Positions 43,605-51,856 of a stretch of 64,000 nucleotides of DNA are shown here, in pieces. The DNA comes from a virus. Where the stretch lies: the IMG/VR virus record IMGVR_UViG_3300022752_005671, positions 62,001 through 126,000 of that record, one strand, 5' to 3'. The translations under genes and the position numbers were made by a program. Below the pieces are notes generated by a model. It did no database searches. It was not told where the DNA came from and saw nothing but the letters and a program-made list of their open reading frames with translations. Within the stretch, counting starts at the first letter, position 1. Every line of letters begins with the position of its first letter.

Positions 43605-45476
43605 ATGAAGACTTTTACAATCGATCAATTAGCGCAAGGCATCCGTGAGAAGCACGTTGGAGCCGAGCGTGCACGTTTAACAGAAAAGTGGAGCCGCACA
43701 GGTCTCCTCCGCGGTCTCGATGGACAACGCCGTGAAATGATGGCACAACTCCTCGAGAACCAAGCTGCTCAAGTCCTCAAGGAGAGCTCATCTCTCTCAA
43801 CAGGCGGAGCTAACGTTACAGGATCTGGCCAAATTCAAGGTTTCAGCAACATTGCATTTCCAATCGTTCGTCGCGTGTTCGGTGGCCTCGTTGCCAACGA
43901 GCTCGTGTCAATCCAACCAATGAGCCTCCCCTCAGGACTCATCTTCTATTTGGATTACACATACGGCACAAACGTTGGTCAACCCGGCGTTGCTGGTTCA
44001 ACATACACCAAGGGACAATCCATTTATAACAACCCCACCGGCCGCGGAGTCCAATCTGGATCTCTTGCAACTGGTGGTATGTATGATCTTGTTGGTTCTG
44101 GTTACTCAAAAGTCACTGGTTCAGCAACTCTTACATTCGATGGAACAATCGTAACAGGTTCTTTCGGTGGAGTAAACGGTGATACATTCTCATCAGGACT
44201 CGTCCTCACAGTAGGAACACAGTTCAGCGGCAGCAACGCTCGCCTCATGGACTTCGATTCTCAAGTTGAGACAGCACTCACAAATAATGACCTCGACACA
44301 ATGTTCGCATTCGTTCCCACATCACAACTCTCTGGTGCAGACCTCCTCGCAGTCGACCAAGTGGCCCTTTTCCAAGGACCAGGCGGCGCAACTGCATGGG
44401 GCGAGACATACCAAGGTGGAACAGGAGTCCTCAACCTTCGCCGCCTTAACAAGCGTGGAGATTGGAACGGTTCAACTTCAACATTCACACCAAACCCACT
44501 CGGCGGATCTCATATCCTCATGGTGATTAAGTGTGCAAACGCTGGTGCATTTAGCACATCTACAGCTGGCAAGGTCTCCTTCGTCAAGTCAGACTCAGTT
44601 TCAGCTCTCGGCGCTGATGCTGCTGGAACAGGTGCAACACTCACAGTTCCATCATTCGAATCTGATTTCGGAACAACACCATCTCCAGCAATCCCAGAGA
44701 TTGATATCAAGATTGAGTCTCTTGCAATCACTGCAACAACCCGCAAGCTACGCGCTCGCTGGTCACCAGAACTTGCACAAGACCTCAATGCATATCACTC
44801 AATGGATGCAGAGGTTGAGCTCACTTCAATCCTCTCTGAGCAAATCGCTCTCGAGATTGATCGTGAAATTCTCAACGACCTCGTTACACAAGCCAACGGC
44901 GCTAACTACTACTGGTCACGCGCTCCAGGCAAGTTCGTCAACAAGACAACAGGCGCTGCAGTAACCCTTGCCTCATCCCTCTCAATCGGACCAGCCTTCA
45001 CCGGTACAGTTCGTGAGTGGTACGAGACACTTGTCGAGACAATCATCGACGTTGCAAACACCATCCACCGCAAGACACTCCGCGGAAGCGCAAACTTCCT
45101 CGTCTGCGGACCAGAAGTTGCAACAGTCCTTGAATCCTCAGTTCTCTACAAGCCCAAGTTCTCCATCGACGGTGAGGGACAAGTTGCTTCTCCATTCACA
45201 ATCGGTGCAGAGGCAATCGGCTCACTCAGCAACCGCTTCACAGTTTACAAGGATCCTTACTTCGTTCGTAACAAGATCCTCGTCGGCTACAAGGGTGGTT
45301 CCTACCTCGAGACCGGCTACGTCTACGCACCATACGTTCCACTCATTGTGACACCAACAATCTTCGCACCAGAGGATTTCACACCACGTAAGGGCGTGAT
45401 GACTCGCTACGGTAAGAAGATGGTTCGTTCCGACTTCTTCGGGACGGTCACATGCTTGGACATGAACATCATCTGA
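43605..45476 (+). CDS. Major capsid protein, T4 gp23-like
   Basis: A 623-residue protein. The C-terminal half has the gp23 pattern: KLRARWSPELAQDLNAYHSM, then EVELTSILSEQIALEIDREI, and later ANFLVCGPEVATVLES and TCLDMNII at the end. The N-terminal half includes FPIVRRVFGGLVANELVSIQ and SLPSGLIFYLDYTYGT. Capsid proteins of this family are cleaved after an N-terminal propeptide. The gene is GC-richer than its neighbours, with CTC, CGC, GAG and AAG codons, which suggests selection for high expression. AGGAGA lies before the ATG, and a strong terminator follows. Confidence 0.96.
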   Translation: MKTFTIDQLAQGIREKHVGAERARLTEKWSRTGLLRGLDGQRREMMAQLLENQAAQVLKESSSLSTGGANVTGSGQIQGFSNIAFPIVRRVFGGLVANELVSIQPMSLPSGLIFYLDYTYGTNVGQPGVAGSTYTKGQSIYNNPTGRGVQSGSLATGGMYDLVGSGYSKVTGSATLTFDGTIVTGSFGGVNGDTFSSGLVLTVGTQFSGSNARLMDFDSQVETALTNNDLDTMFAFVPTSQLSGADLLAVDQVALFQGPGGATAWGETYQGGTGVLNLRRLNKRGDWNGSTSTFTPNPLGGSHILMVIKCANAGAFSTSTAGKVSFVKSDSVSALGADAAGTGATLTVPSFESDFGTTPSPAIPEIDIKIESLAITATTRKLRARWSPELAQDLNAYHSMDAEVELTSILSEQIALEIDREILNDLVTQANGANYYWSRAPGKFVNKTTGAAVTLASSLSIGPAFTGTVREWYETLVETIIDVANTIHRKTLRGSANFLVCGPEVATVLESSVLYKPKFSIDGEGQVASPFTIGAEAIGSLSNRFTVYKDPYFVRNKILVGYKGGSYLETGYVYAPYVPLIVTPTIFAPEDFTPRKGVMTRYGKKMVRSDFFGTVTCLDMNII

Positions 45477-45503
45477 TAGTCGGAAGCGACCATCTTTGAT
45501 ATG

Positions 45504-45536
45504 AAAGGCCTTCGAAAGAAGGCCTTTCTTGTTTTT
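45504..45536 (+). terminator. Rho-independent terminator after the major capsid gene
   Basis: AAAGGCCTTC at 45504-45513 and GAAGGCCTTT at 45518-45527 form a perfect ten-base stem with a GAAA tetraloop. A T-rich stretch, CTTGTTTTT, follows. It lies 27 bases after the capsid stop codon. Confidence 0.93.
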
Positions 45537-45607
45537 GTCTATAGGACATAATATAAGCGTTAAAATATCTTAAATTGTCTTCGACTTTATACATTATAGA
45601 CGTCGTG

Positions 45608-45706
45608 ATGCAAGATCTTCGCGAAGAATTTAAAGCAATTTTTAACTTATTAAAAATGATTAGTGATTTATATTTATCGACACAACCGGACGCGGTAATT
45701 AACTGA
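45608..45706 (+). CDS. Possible very small ORF (32 codons)
   Basis: An ATG at 45608 opens a 32-residue frame, MQDLREEFKAIFNLLKMISD and then LYLSTQPDAVIN, ending with TGA at 45704-45706. It is helical and amphipathic in character. There is no clear ribosome binding site, and the 277-base gap between the capsid and the next gene contains nothing else but the terminator. It may be a real small protein or chance. Confidence 0.3.
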   Translation: MQDLREEFKAIFNLLKMISDLYLSTQPDAVIN

Positions 45707-45752
45707 AACTGTAGCTGGTTTGATCATTCTAGTTAAAAAAAGGAAAATTACA

Positions 45753-46187
45753 ATGCCAAAAGTCGTTATTAATGATTCTCAAGGTTTGGTTCAACAGTCA
45801 GGTTCAGGTTTTGAAATTTCTTCCAGCGTAGATCTTGGTGGCGCTGCTAAAATTTCATCAACATTCGGTCTTACAAATATAGGAGCAAAGACAGCGGGTA
45901 CAACTCAAACAGAAGCTGGTTCTACTGCAATTACAAATGTTGTAACGGTAGCCACTGTTTCTAATGCGAATGATGGACTTAAGCTTCCAGCTGGAGTTGC
46001 AGGCGACATTAGAATAATTTCTAATATTAGCGCAAACGCTGCAAAGGTTTACACTAACGGTACTGACAAAATTAATGGATCTGACCCAGGAGCTTCTGGG
46101 AATGCTACTGTCGTTGTTGCGTCAAAGACGACTATCTTCGTATTTACAGGTGATGATCACGGTTGGGCAACTATTATAAGCGCATGA
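45753..46187 (+). CDS. Small beta-rich virion protein, possible head decoration
   Basis: A 144-residue protein with many Gly, Ser, Thr, Ala and Val residues, starting MPKVVINDSQGLVQQSGSGF. Strand-rich stretches such as TAITNVVTVATVSNANDGLK and VVVASKTTIFVFTGDDHGWA fit a beta-sandwich or trimeric decoration protein. I cannot name the family. ATG 45753 with AGGAAAA upstream is preferred to a TTG at 45720. A terminator follows, so it forms a single-gene unit after the capsid operon, consistent with abundant expression. Confidence 0.6.
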   Translation: MPKVVINDSQGLVQQSGSGFEISSSVDLGGAAKISSTFGLTNIGAKTAGTTQTEAGSTAITNVVTVATVSNANDGLKLPAGVAGDIRIISNISANAAKVYTNGTDKINGSDPGASGNATVVVASKTTIFVFTGDDHGWATIISA

Positions 46188-46230
46188 TGTATATGATTTT
46201 TACATGATCATACACTAATTTAGCAACAAG

Positions 46231-46255
46231 GGACGATCATCTGATCGTCCTTTTT
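46231..46255 (+). terminator. Rho-independent terminator after 45753-46187
   Basis: GGACGATCA at 46231-46239 pairs perfectly with TGATCGTCC at 46242-46250, followed by five T residues. The real loop is likely four bases. It separates the head genes from the HNH and exported-protein genes. Confidence 0.9.
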
Positions 46256-46308
46256 ACTTTTGCATGATAATATAAAAAATATTTTAACATATTTGATTAA
46301 TCACCCCC

Positions 46309-46632
46309 ATGAACCGGCGCCGCGCAGGACAACCAAAATTAATTAAAAAACATTGTGAAATTTGTTATTTTGATAAACCTGAAGCAATAAATTTTCATCA
46401 TATCATTCCTAAACGTGACCCACGATGTACAAATGATAATCATAACATAGCGATCGTTTGCCATTCATGTCATGACTTAATTCATGCAGGAAAAATCATA
46501 ATAATAGGCGTGTATTCGTCAACAGGAGGTAGGAAGCTAATGTGGTTCCGCCAAGGAGAAGATCCACCGTTAGAGGAAGAATTCTGGATGGTCAAAGAAA
46601 ATCCTTTGGTAATATTGAGGGGGAAACATTAA
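46309..46632 (+). CDS. HNH endonuclease-like small protein
   Basis: A 107-residue protein. Two zinc-binding pairs, CEICYF (16, 19) and CHSCHD (51, 54), flank an FHHIIPKRDPRC segment with His30 and His31, followed by NHNIAIVC. This is the typical HNH (H-N-H with Cys pairs) layout. Such proteins cut DNA and are often free-standing mobile genes in phages or help in packaging. It sits between the head gene cluster and the exported-protein module. Target and role are unknown. Confidence 0.78.
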   Translation: MNRRRAGQPKLIKKHCEICYFDKPEAINFHHIIPKRDPRCTNDNHNIAIVCHSCHDLIHAGKIIIIGVYSSTGGRKLMWFRQGEDPPLEEEFWMVKENPLVILRGKH

Positions 46633-46673
46633 TCTTTTTTTATAAATTTTTTAATGGGAAATATAATTGTTTT

Positions 46674-48143
46674 ATGACCATTAAAAAAGATCTATTTAAA
46701 AAAGGAATCATCACTGCTTCTGCGTTGATTGCTTGTTTGTATGGATGTGAACGTCCGAATCCGTATAAGTTATCGGGTGATACATCTGCAGTTTTTGAAG
46801 ATTGTCCAACTCCGAAATTTCCTGATGAAAACGTTTCTTCGCAAGTTTCATCCACCTCAACCAGCGGAGAGATGACGACAGGAAAGACAGTTGGACCATC
46901 AGTTACAGCAACAGTTGGGACAGGATATCAAGATGAGCAACAACAAGAGCAGACAGAATTAGATAAGAGAGAGTTTGATTATTCTGAAGCATTGAGAACA
47001 GCTAGCATCTTAATTGTTGGAGATGCTCCTACATTGTCTGAGATATATGAACTCGGCGATTTGCCTCTTGAGCAGCAAAAAGCAAAATATGAAGAGTTGG
47101 TTGACAAAAAGCTATCTGATTCTCGATTTGCAGATACACTTATAGAATTCTTTAAGTATACTTTTAAGATGGGCGGAGCAGCTACAATTTCAGGTGAACC
47201 TACTAGAGATACAGCTCCAACGTTTGCAGCTAGGATTGTTTATGAAGAGAAAGATTGGAGAAACATTCTTACTCAAGTTTCTAATACGTGTCCGACATAT
47301 AATGCCACGACAAAGATTTTTACCGATGGAAATTGCATGAATTTACCAGCAGGGATGAATCATTCTGGAATTTTGACAGATCCAGGCGCACAAAGTCTTT
47401 ATTACGGTAATTTGTCATTTCGTCGTAATCGATTTTATCATGAAACTTTTTTATGCAGATCAGGAAATGAGCAATCAGGTGGAGAGCCGACTGACAATCC
47501 ACCGACAGATGCTCCTTGTTCTGGAGGAACATCCATCCCAGGATATCAAAATAAATGGCCTGTTAATGAGATTGCAGGTGTGTGTAATGGTGGCCGCGTA
47601 GATTTTCATGCGTATAATAATTCAAATGTTTGTGCAAATTGTCATGCAACATGGAATCATAGAGCACCATTGTTTAGTCAGTTCGATTCCAAGGGAGTAT
47701 TTCAATCTTTAACACCTGCAGGAGAATATTCGGTATTCGTTCCTGTTGAAGGTTCTCCTAGAGCAAAGTTATCTGATTGGTTATGCATTGGATCTTCATG
47801 CCCTAATGGAGGAAATAATACAACTGCTTGGAAGAAGTCCATGAAAGTTAATGGAGTAGATACATCTGCAAATGCTAACACGATTAATGAGTTAGGACAA
47901 GTTATGTCTCAAGATGATGAAGTCGTAGAATGTGCGGTGAAAAGAATGTGGAACTATGCAATGGGCCGTGCAGATATAACTGAAATAGGAGGACGTTCTT
48001 GGGTCAATTTGCCTGACAGAAATGATCCAAACCCAGAATTAGTTACCATGTCAAAATTGGTCTTGCAATTTAAGAATAACGGATATAATCTAAAGAAAGT
48101 TTTTAGATCCATTCTTGTATCAGAGGATTTTACGAGGTTTTAA
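46674..48143 (+). CDS. Exported lipoprotein resembling DUF1592/DUF1588/DUF1585 cytochrome-like family
   Basis: A 489-residue protein. The N-terminus has a lipoprotein signal: basic start, hydrophobic GIITASALIACLYGC with a lipobox and Cys25. A Ser/Thr/Gly-rich linker follows. The body has SRFADTLIEFFKYTFKMG, then NVCANCHATWNHRAPLFSQF with a CxxCH heme-type motif, then VKRMWNYAMGRAD, and finally LKKVFRSILVSEDFTRF. This order matches the DUF1592, DUF1588 and DUF1585 modules that I associate with Planctomycetota and Myxococcota. ATG 46674 is chosen because it gives the signal peptide; the frame is open back to 46542 inside the HNH gene. A cellular-type exported protein in a phage is unusual. Confidence 0.7.
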   Translation: MTIKKDLFKKGIITASALIACLYGCERPNPYKLSGDTSAVFEDCPTPKFPDENVSSQVSSTSTSGEMTTGKTVGPSVTATVGTGYQDEQQQEQTELDKREFDYSEALRTASILIVGDAPTLSEIYELGDLPLEQQKAKYEELVDKKLSDSRFADTLIEFFKYTFKMGGAATISGEPTRDTAPTFAARIVYEEKDWRNILTQVSNTCPTYNATTKIFTDGNCMNLPAGMNHSGILTDPGAQSLYYGNLSFRRNRFYHETFLCRSGNEQSGGEPTDNPPTDAPCSGGTSIPGYQNKWPVNEIAGVCNGGRVDFHAYNNSNVCANCHATWNHRAPLFSQFDSKGVFQSLTPAGEYSVFVPVEGSPRAKLSDWLCIGSSCPNGGNNTTAWKKSMKVNGVDTSANANTINELGQVMSQDDEVVECAVKRMWNYAMGRADITEIGGRSWVNLPDRNDPNPELVTMSKLVLQFKNNGYNLKKVFRSILVSEDFTRF

Positions 48144-48144
48144 T

Positions 48145-49152
48145 ATGAAGATTATAAAAAATGGATTATTGTTTAGCGTTGTCCTAGTCGGATCTTTTGC
48201 ATGTGGGTCTAATTCTCCTAACATAGGAGAAGATGAATGTCCAGATCAAAATGAAGTTATTTCATCAACGATAGCAGTACAAGCTTCAACAACTGTCGTA
48301 ACAGCCGGAGCTGGAGGGTCTGTAAATGTTTCTGCGTCATCTTCTGTCACTTCGACTTCGACCGGAGGAGAACCTCAACAAAAATTTGACGTTCCTTCTT
48401 CAGATGAAATTATGTCTCGTTTACATAGCTGTCATAAGCTGTCATATCAACAATTAGGAAATTTTTTAAGAAATAGAGGTGCCTTAATTCCTCCTGGAAA
48501 TGTTTCAGATGTCCGTACAACACAGGTTTCAATTCTTGGTGTAACACAAACATTGGGGTCTATATTTGGTGGCAGCGGAACTTCTTGCGAAATGGCAATA
48601 ACAACAGCCAATGGAACGAATGATCCAGTTTGTCCTGCAGGAGAGGTTTGTTTTTGCAATCAAGACGATAAGATGAATCAAGTAAATCGTAGTTGTTTAG
48701 ATGTTGGAAATAACTCCCCCGACGCAGCTGATGGTTATTGCGTATCAAAGCCTGCAACGGCTGGATATCTTTATTTTTCTGGAAAAGACGCGTTAGGAGT
48801 TCCAAAACTTGATTCTAGATTAGGAGAGAAGGAAGAACACTCAACTGCTTCTGCAATGAAATTAATGGACATCTTCATACAAGCTGCTCCTCAAATTATT
48901 GCAAACATAGGTGATCAAACAAAAGCTCCTGCGTGTACTCTAAACGGAAAAAATAAACAAATGTTTGCAGCAGATGGTAGTTGTGTGGAGGAATCTGTCA
49001 GTTGCTTAATTGGAACGCCTGCTACTGAAGATCACATGCTATTATGTAACTTATTGGTTAGTAAGGCAGATAAAAGTAATTTATCTGATGTTATGAAGAA
49101 GCGAAATATTGCCGTAGCTGTTTTGTTATCTGCAGCGCATTCATGTCAATGA
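48145..49152 (+). CDS. Exported lipoprotein, Cys-rich, partner of the 46674 and 49165 products
   Basis: A 335-residue protein. The start MKIIKNGLLFSVVLVGSFAC is a lipoprotein signal peptide with the lipobox ending at Cys20, followed by a Ser/Thr-rich linker like that of the preceding gene. The body contains a RLHSCHKLSYQQLGNFLRNR segment, several Cys residues and SRLGEKEEHSTASAMKLMDI. No CxxCH is present. I cannot name a family with certainty. The ATG begins just after the previous stop, with ACGAGG upstream, so it is coupled to it. It probably sits in the host outer membrane or periplasm. Confidence 0.65.
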   Translation: MKIIKNGLLFSVVLVGSFACGSNSPNIGEDECPDQNEVISSTIAVQASTTVVTAGAGGSVNVSASSSVTSTSTGGEPQQKFDVPSSDEIMSRLHSCHKLSYQQLGNFLRNRGALIPPGNVSDVRTTQVSILGVTQTLGSIFGGSGTSCEMAITTANGTNDPVCPAGEVCFCNQDDKMNQVNRSCLDVGNNSPDAADGYCVSKPATAGYLYFSGKDALGVPKLDSRLGEKEEHSTASAMKLMDIFIQAAPQIIANIGDQTKAPACTLNGKNKQMFAADGSCVEESVSCLIGTPATEDHMLLCNLLVSKADKSNLSDVMKKRNIAVAVLLSAAHSCQ

Positions 49153-49164
49153 AGGGAAAAGAAA

Positions 49165-50766
49165 ATGGGAAATTGGAAATTAAAGCAACTTAGAGATGAA
49201 CGTCGTAGAACATTTTTAAAGATGTGTACCGTTGCGGCAGCTGCAATAGGTATTGAAAGATCTAGACTTTTAAACTTCCTTGCTGATGAAGGAGGTTATG
49301 GATTGGCAGAAGCAGCTGGTTCAACATATGGGCGATCATTGCTTGTTCCATCTCCAAATGGCGTGTATGCTTGGTTTCAAGAACTTTGGCCAGTTGCAGA
49401 CGTCGGATTGAAAGCATGCCAAAATGCAAATGTTCCCGGATTGTCTTCAAATTTTGGAGGAACGTCTTCATACCTCTACACTTCCCAATATGGATATAAC
49501 CCAGCTAACGGATATCGAGGAACCTATGCTTGGGGTAAAGGTAATCCAATGCCTACATTACCGATGGGGGTAAAAGGATGGAACGGCGGAGATAGATCTT
49601 TCTTTTATAGTCCTCATGCTCCATGGTTTGATCACAACGCTGGAACTCCAAAATATCCTGTGACTGCGTTTATGTCAGGTAAGGATGAAACCCACACAGA
49701 ATTTCCAATTTCTCATATGTCTTTGTCTGGAAATTCATCATTACAAGCAGCGTTAGCTTCTCTTGGTGCAGCTGGGTCATCTGCGATAGTACCTGTTCTT
49801 GGTATAGATCCAGTCAAATATGGTAGAGCTCCTGGTGCCCCAGAAGTTGCCACGGTCCCATCTTCTGCAGGAATGATTGATCTATTTAATTCTGCAGCAA
49901 GCCAATTCGCTTTGGCAACTAAAGTTGACCAAGAGTTGTTTGAAACTTACTATAAGGCATTAGTTGGTCTTAGAAAGTCTTCAGAGAGATCATCATGGGC
50001 TCCGCAAATGTCAATCACGAAGAATGCTGCTAGAATCATTGGTCTTAATTTCGCATCGCAACTTACTCCTACGAGTCAAGATCTTACAGATTTCGGTATC
50101 CAAGACATGATTGATAGCATTAATGCATCATCTACGTATATGACTTCAACTCAAAGAAATGGTATTGAAGAATTTGGTAGAACACTAATCGTTGTGGCAA
50201 AGGCATTCTCATTAGGTCTATCCAAAACTGCCATCGTAGCCTTATCCCCAGGTCCAACCTCCGATACGACCTTCACAGACCCCCACGTTACATTTGATAA
50301 TATGACCTTAATGAACCAGGGTCGAAATACCACAAAACATTTAGGGAAGGTTCTGGATGGCTTCTACAACTATCTATCTCAACAGGTAGATCCTGAAAGT
50401 CCAACTGAAAAGCTGGATAAGAGTACTGTGTTCGTTGCATATGGCGATACGCCGCACACCCCGCTTGTCGGAAATACCTGGCCTGATGCAACTCCTGATG
50501 CTTGTAATTGGATGTACGTCATGGACCCAAGAGGGCACATCAAGAACGGATGGTTCGGTCACGTGTATGCCAATAAAGTTGGAGGTAAAAATGCAGTTGG
50601 ATTTAATCCTCTAACCGGTGTTGATGACATGACGAAAACTTCTGAACAAGTTTCTTCTTTTGGATCGACAGCGACAGTGTTTGCAGTTGCAAATGGAGAT
50701 TCAAATAAGACTTCAGAATATGGAAATTCTCCAAACGTAGTTTCTGCTTTGATTAATCAAAAGTAA
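49165..50766 (+). CDS. Tat-exported DUF1501-like protein
   Basis: A 533-residue protein. The N-terminus holds a twin-arginine signal, DERRRTFLKMCTVAAAAIG. The body has features of DUF1501, a family in the alkaline-phosphatase/sulfatase fold group: PSPNGVYAWFQ, later STVFVAYGDTPHTPLVGNTW and RGHIKNGWFGHVY near the end. DUF1501 genes often lie beside DUF1592/1588/1585 genes in Planctomycetota and Myxococcota, and the arrangement here repeats that. It is separated from the previous gene by 12 bases, with AAGGGAAAAG upstream. The function of the family is unknown. Three exported proteins together suggest a set modifying the host surface. Confidence 0.65.
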   Translation: MGNWKLKQLRDERRRTFLKMCTVAAAAIGIERSRLLNFLADEGGYGLAEAAGSTYGRSLLVPSPNGVYAWFQELWPVADVGLKACQNANVPGLSSNFGGTSSYLYTSQYGYNPANGYRGTYAWGKGNPMPTLPMGVKGWNGGDRSFFYSPHAPWFDHNAGTPKYPVTAFMSGKDETHTEFPISHMSLSGNSSLQAALASLGAAGSSAIVPVLGIDPVKYGRAPGAPEVATVPSSAGMIDLFNSAASQFALATKVDQELFETYYKALVGLRKSSERSSWAPQMSITKNAARIIGLNFASQLTPTSQDLTDFGIQDMIDSINASSTYMTSTQRNGIEEFGRTLIVVAKAFSLGLSKTAIVALSPGPTSDTTFTDPHVTFDNMTLMNQGRNTTKHLGKVLDGFYNYLSQQVDPESPTEKLDKSTVFVAYGDTPHTPLVGNTWPDATPDACNWMYVMDPRGHIKNGWFGHVYANKVGGKNAVGFNPLTGVDDMTKTSEQVSSFGSTATVFAVANGDSNKTSEYGNSPNVVSALINQK

Positions 50767-50920
50767 AAACTAATTATTCTATTTCATTTTTATTATCAAG
50801 CGGTCAGCAACGATCTCTCGATTTTTCTTTTCTTGTACACGGAATGCCGTTATTAGTATCCTTTCTACTACCGGCAACAAGCCGACATTGAATAAATTTA
50901 AATAATTGGAGAATAAGTTT

Positions 50921-51187
50921 ATGCCAAAGAATAAGAAGACAGTTGTAAAGACAAACAAGAATGCAACAATCCGGACACGCAGAGATCGAACTGGTAAGCT
51001 TCGCACAGAGACAGCTCGCCGCGATGATGGATTTAATGCAGCTCTTACGACAGACGTTCGTAATGATTCGACTCGATTCTTCATTGATTTTGATCAACAG
51101 ACTGTTGAGTTTAGTGGTCGCGAGGCTCGCACGCTTTATCGACTTCTTCGTACTCATTACGCTTACACTGGTAAGCCACGCCGTTGA
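50921..51187 (+). CDS. Hypothetical small basic protein
   Basis: An 88-residue basic protein starting MPKNKKTVVKTNKNATIRTR and ending THYAYTGKPRR. The first third is probably disordered and the rest mixed. No family is recognised. TTGGAGAA lies before ATG 50921; a TTG at 50906 is the alternative start. A terminator follows at 51210, making it a single-gene unit. Its high Arg/Lys content would fit binding to nucleic acid or to a virion surface. Confidence 0.6.
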   Translation: MPKNKKTVVKTNKNATIRTRRDRTGKLRTETARRDDGFNAALTTDVRNDSTRFFIDFDQQTVEFSGREARTLYRLLRTHYAYTGKPRR

Positions 51188-51209
51188 GACTTACTTAGTT
51201 AGCTTATGT

Positions 51210-51240
51210 GGAGAGGCCGCAAGACCTCTCCTTTTATTTT
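51210..51240 (+). terminator. Rho-independent terminator after 50921-51187
   Basis: GGAGAGG at 51210-51216 pairs with CCTCTCC at 51225-51231 to give a seven-base stem around an eight-base loop, followed by TTTTATTTT. It ends just before the Shine-Dalgarno of the next gene. Confidence 0.88.
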
Positions 51241-51258
51241 TATAGGAGGTACGTTGAA

Positions 51259-51783
51259 ATGCAAATTAGCAAACAAACTGCAATGTCATTGATTAAAGTA
51301 CTGAGCCATTATAATTCTATCACGATGTGTGGAGGTAATTTTCCTGTCATCAATAATGTTGATGAATTACTAGAAGATTTTGAAAGTTATGTTCTAGACA
51401 TTGACGATGATAAGAAAACATTCACTGATACTATTAAGGTTGACGAGGACATTTATCCTGAAGCTCTTTGTGAATTGCCTGGAGTGAGTGGTCATATCAA
51501 TAATTCTTCTGCTGGTGACCCAGGAGATGATATTAAGTTTTCTTTCAGGAAAATTTCCAATGATGAATCTGGAGAAGTAGACACATTTTTAATGATTAAT
51601 GATTGTTCTGACTCAATTGGTCCAATTACTTACTTGCGTCTTTTTGATAGAGAACTACAAGTAGCTACAGGACAAGGTTCTTATAGAACATGGCACTATT
51701 TTGATATTGAAACAGTTCCTACTTCTTGGGTAAGAGTATTTGGTCAATCATCAAACTATTTTAGAGTCATTAACTGGCAGTAA
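51259..51783 (+). CDS. Hypothetical protein
   Basis: A 174-residue, acidic protein with mixed helical and beta character, beginning MQISKQTAMSLIKVLSHYNS and ending SNYFRVINWQ. No family is recognised and there is no signal peptide. A strong AGGAGG lies nine bases before ATG 51259; the open frame begins earlier, at 51208, but within the terminator. It may be expressed well despite the upstream terminator, so some read-through or a separate promoter is likely. Confidence 0.6.
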   Translation: MQISKQTAMSLIKVLSHYNSITMCGGNFPVINNVDELLEDFESYVLDIDDDKKTFTDTIKVDEDIYPEALCELPGVSGHINNSSAGDPGDDIKFSFRKISNDESGEVDTFLMINDCSDSIGPITYLRLFDRELQVATGQGSYRTWHYFDIETVPTSWVRVFGQSSNYFRVINWQ

Positions 51784-51807
51784 AATATTACATAACAAAT
51801 GACTATA

Positions 51808-51856
51808 GTGCCACGTTAATCGTTTAGAATTAAATACTTATTGATTAACGTGGCAC
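51808..51856. promoter_or_regulatory. Perfect 14-base inverted repeat across a start codon
   Basis: GTGCCACGTTAATC at 51808-51821 is the exact reverse complement of GATTAACGTGGCAC at 51843-51856, with a 21-base loop. The right arm begins two bases into the next reading frame and includes its possible GTG start. It lacks a poly-T tail. In mRNA it would form a strong stem that could control translation of the next gene; as DNA it could be an operator. Confidence 0.65.

Noticed and set aside
44261-45351. Several open frames overlapping the major capsid gene in other frames
   Set aside because: They arise from the GC-richer codon choice of the capsid gene; no ribosome binding site or domain supports them.
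46542-46673. Upstream extension of the lipoprotein gene into the HNH gene
   Set aside because: The extra 44 residues are out of keeping with the signal peptide, which starts cleanly at ATG 46674.
51208-51258. Extended N-terminus of the gene at 51259
   Set aside because: The extension lies within the terminator hairpin, while ATG 51259 has a strong AGGAGG.
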